A DNA stretch of 13,527 bases from Acidobacteriaceae bacterium (GTDB lineage: Bacteria > Acidobacteriota > Terriglobia > Terriglobales > Acidobacteriaceae): contig PMGP01000402.1 of assembly GCA_003156235.1 (NCBI GenBank), positions 1-13,527 of the forward strand, written 5' to 3'. The notes beneath the pieces are model-generated. The model saw only the letters and a list, made by a program, of their open reading frames with translations. It was not told where the DNA came from and did not search any database. Positions within the stretch are counted from its first letter, which is position 1; each line of letters starts with the position of its first letter. Below, one piece after another: positions 13,104 to 13,527 of the stretch. The translations under genes and the position numbers were made by a program.

Positions 13104-13527
13104 AAATCAAAGGATTCAGTGGGCCCCCCTTGAAGTTCTTCATGTGAATGCTCTTGCAGTAAAATGCGTCAGCGACCGTCAGACTGCCCTCCGGGAAGGG
13201 CAGTCTGCGAATGACCGGCCCAATCATGCTTGAAGTAGGCACTACGTCAGGCTTCCGCAAGAGCCGGACCAAAGAAGGTGGGTGAGGTACGTACCCCTCC
13301 ACCACTCCGAATCAGTCCCCATAAAACGCCCTAGTGCCATGCCATCCCGTCGTCATGGCCACAACAGGTAGATTCCATGACACTTGCCGACTTTTCGGGA
13401 GTAATCTATTTTCAATGAGCGCATTGGCGATTTGGCGGAAATCCAGCATCTATTTTGGCGCAATCGGCGTTTCCCGAGACCGATCTGTGGCTTGGATGGG
13501 TTCGCGCAATCCCAGGTCTCAAAATCG
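13104..13527. other. Non-coding right end of the window
   Basis: No gene is supported in these 424 bases. The region holds an 11-bp hairpin (13180-13207), a TGAAG-TT-CTTCA repeat (13131-13142) and the palindrome GGTACGTACC (13286-13295). A frame from ATG 13415 stays open to the window edge for 37 codons, but it has no ribosome binding site and no recognisable similarity. Confidence 0.45.
13180..13207. repeat. 11-bp perfect hairpin with 6-base loop
   Basis: CAGACTGCCCT and AGGGCAGTCTG flank CCGGGA. The stem is strong enough to form in RNA, but there is no adjacent T-run on the + strand, and on the minus strand TTTT comes only ~15 bases after the stem. It is therefore not a standard intrinsic terminator. 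It lies about 155 bases upstream of the regulator start. It could be a terminator for a gene beyond the edge, a mobile palindrome unit or an operator. Confidence 0.55.

Noticed and set aside
13415..13527. Open frame running off the right edge
   Set aside because: Only 37 codons, no ribosome binding site, no recognisable similarity; cannot be supported as a gene.
1..13527. CRISPR array, tRNA/rRNA genes, insertion sequences, attachment sites
   Set aside because: No regularly spaced repeats, no tRNA- or rRNA-like sequence and no transposase or integrase motifs were seen on either strand.

Overview
The window looks like a carbohydrate-utilisation locus from a soil-type Acidobacteriota genome (class Terriglobia is my best guess). 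The reasons are a very large Oar-like TonB-dependent receptor with an N-terminal carboxypeptidase-regulatory-like domain, which is typical of that group, and GC-rich genes with compact operons. This taxonomic call rests on protein style only.

Layout. At the left edge is the C-terminal end of a metallophosphoesterase gene (+ strand), probably unrelated to the rest. Next comes a leftward (- strand) transcription unit. In transcription order it holds a TonB-dependent receptor (8997-5548), a secreted clan GH-D/GH36-like alpha-galactosidase with a C-terminal PKD domain (5505-3010), a PfkB sugar kinase (2980-1991) and a GatZ/KbaZ-family protein (1809-490). Divergently, on the + strand, lie an AgaS-like SIS-domain sugar-phosphate deaminase/isomerase (9540-10679) and a PuuP-like APC-superfamily permease (10773-12161). 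A DeoR-family regulator close to AgaR (13025-12174) converges on the permease. The last ~420 bases hold no gene I can support.

How the genes fit together. AgaS + GatZ + a PfkB kinase + AgaR is the signature of galactosamine/N-acetylgalactosamine catabolism: GalN-6-P to tagatose-6-P to tagatose-1,6-bisP to triose phosphates. The receptor and the secreted alpha-galactosidase-like enzyme would supply the sugar from an alpha-linked Gal/GalNAc/GalN polymer. The permease would carry the product across the inner membrane. There is no PTS, no GalNAc-6-P deacetylase, no ROK GalNAc kinase and no catalytic GatY/KbaY aldolase in the window, so the route is either split across the genome or an unusual variant.

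Regulation. The 542-base divergent intergenic region holds two good sigma70-type promoters pointing outward. A near-identical 15-base element (TTTC[A/G]TTTGGTTTCG) sits at the +1 region of the agaS promoter and just upstream of the regulator gene. A weaker copy overlaps the -10 of the receptor promoter. The element resembles the E. coli AgaR box as I remember it, so one repressor probably controls all three units, including itself. This three-site regulon, together with an APC transporter of the putrescine-importer type in a galactosamine locus, is the most interesting content of the window.
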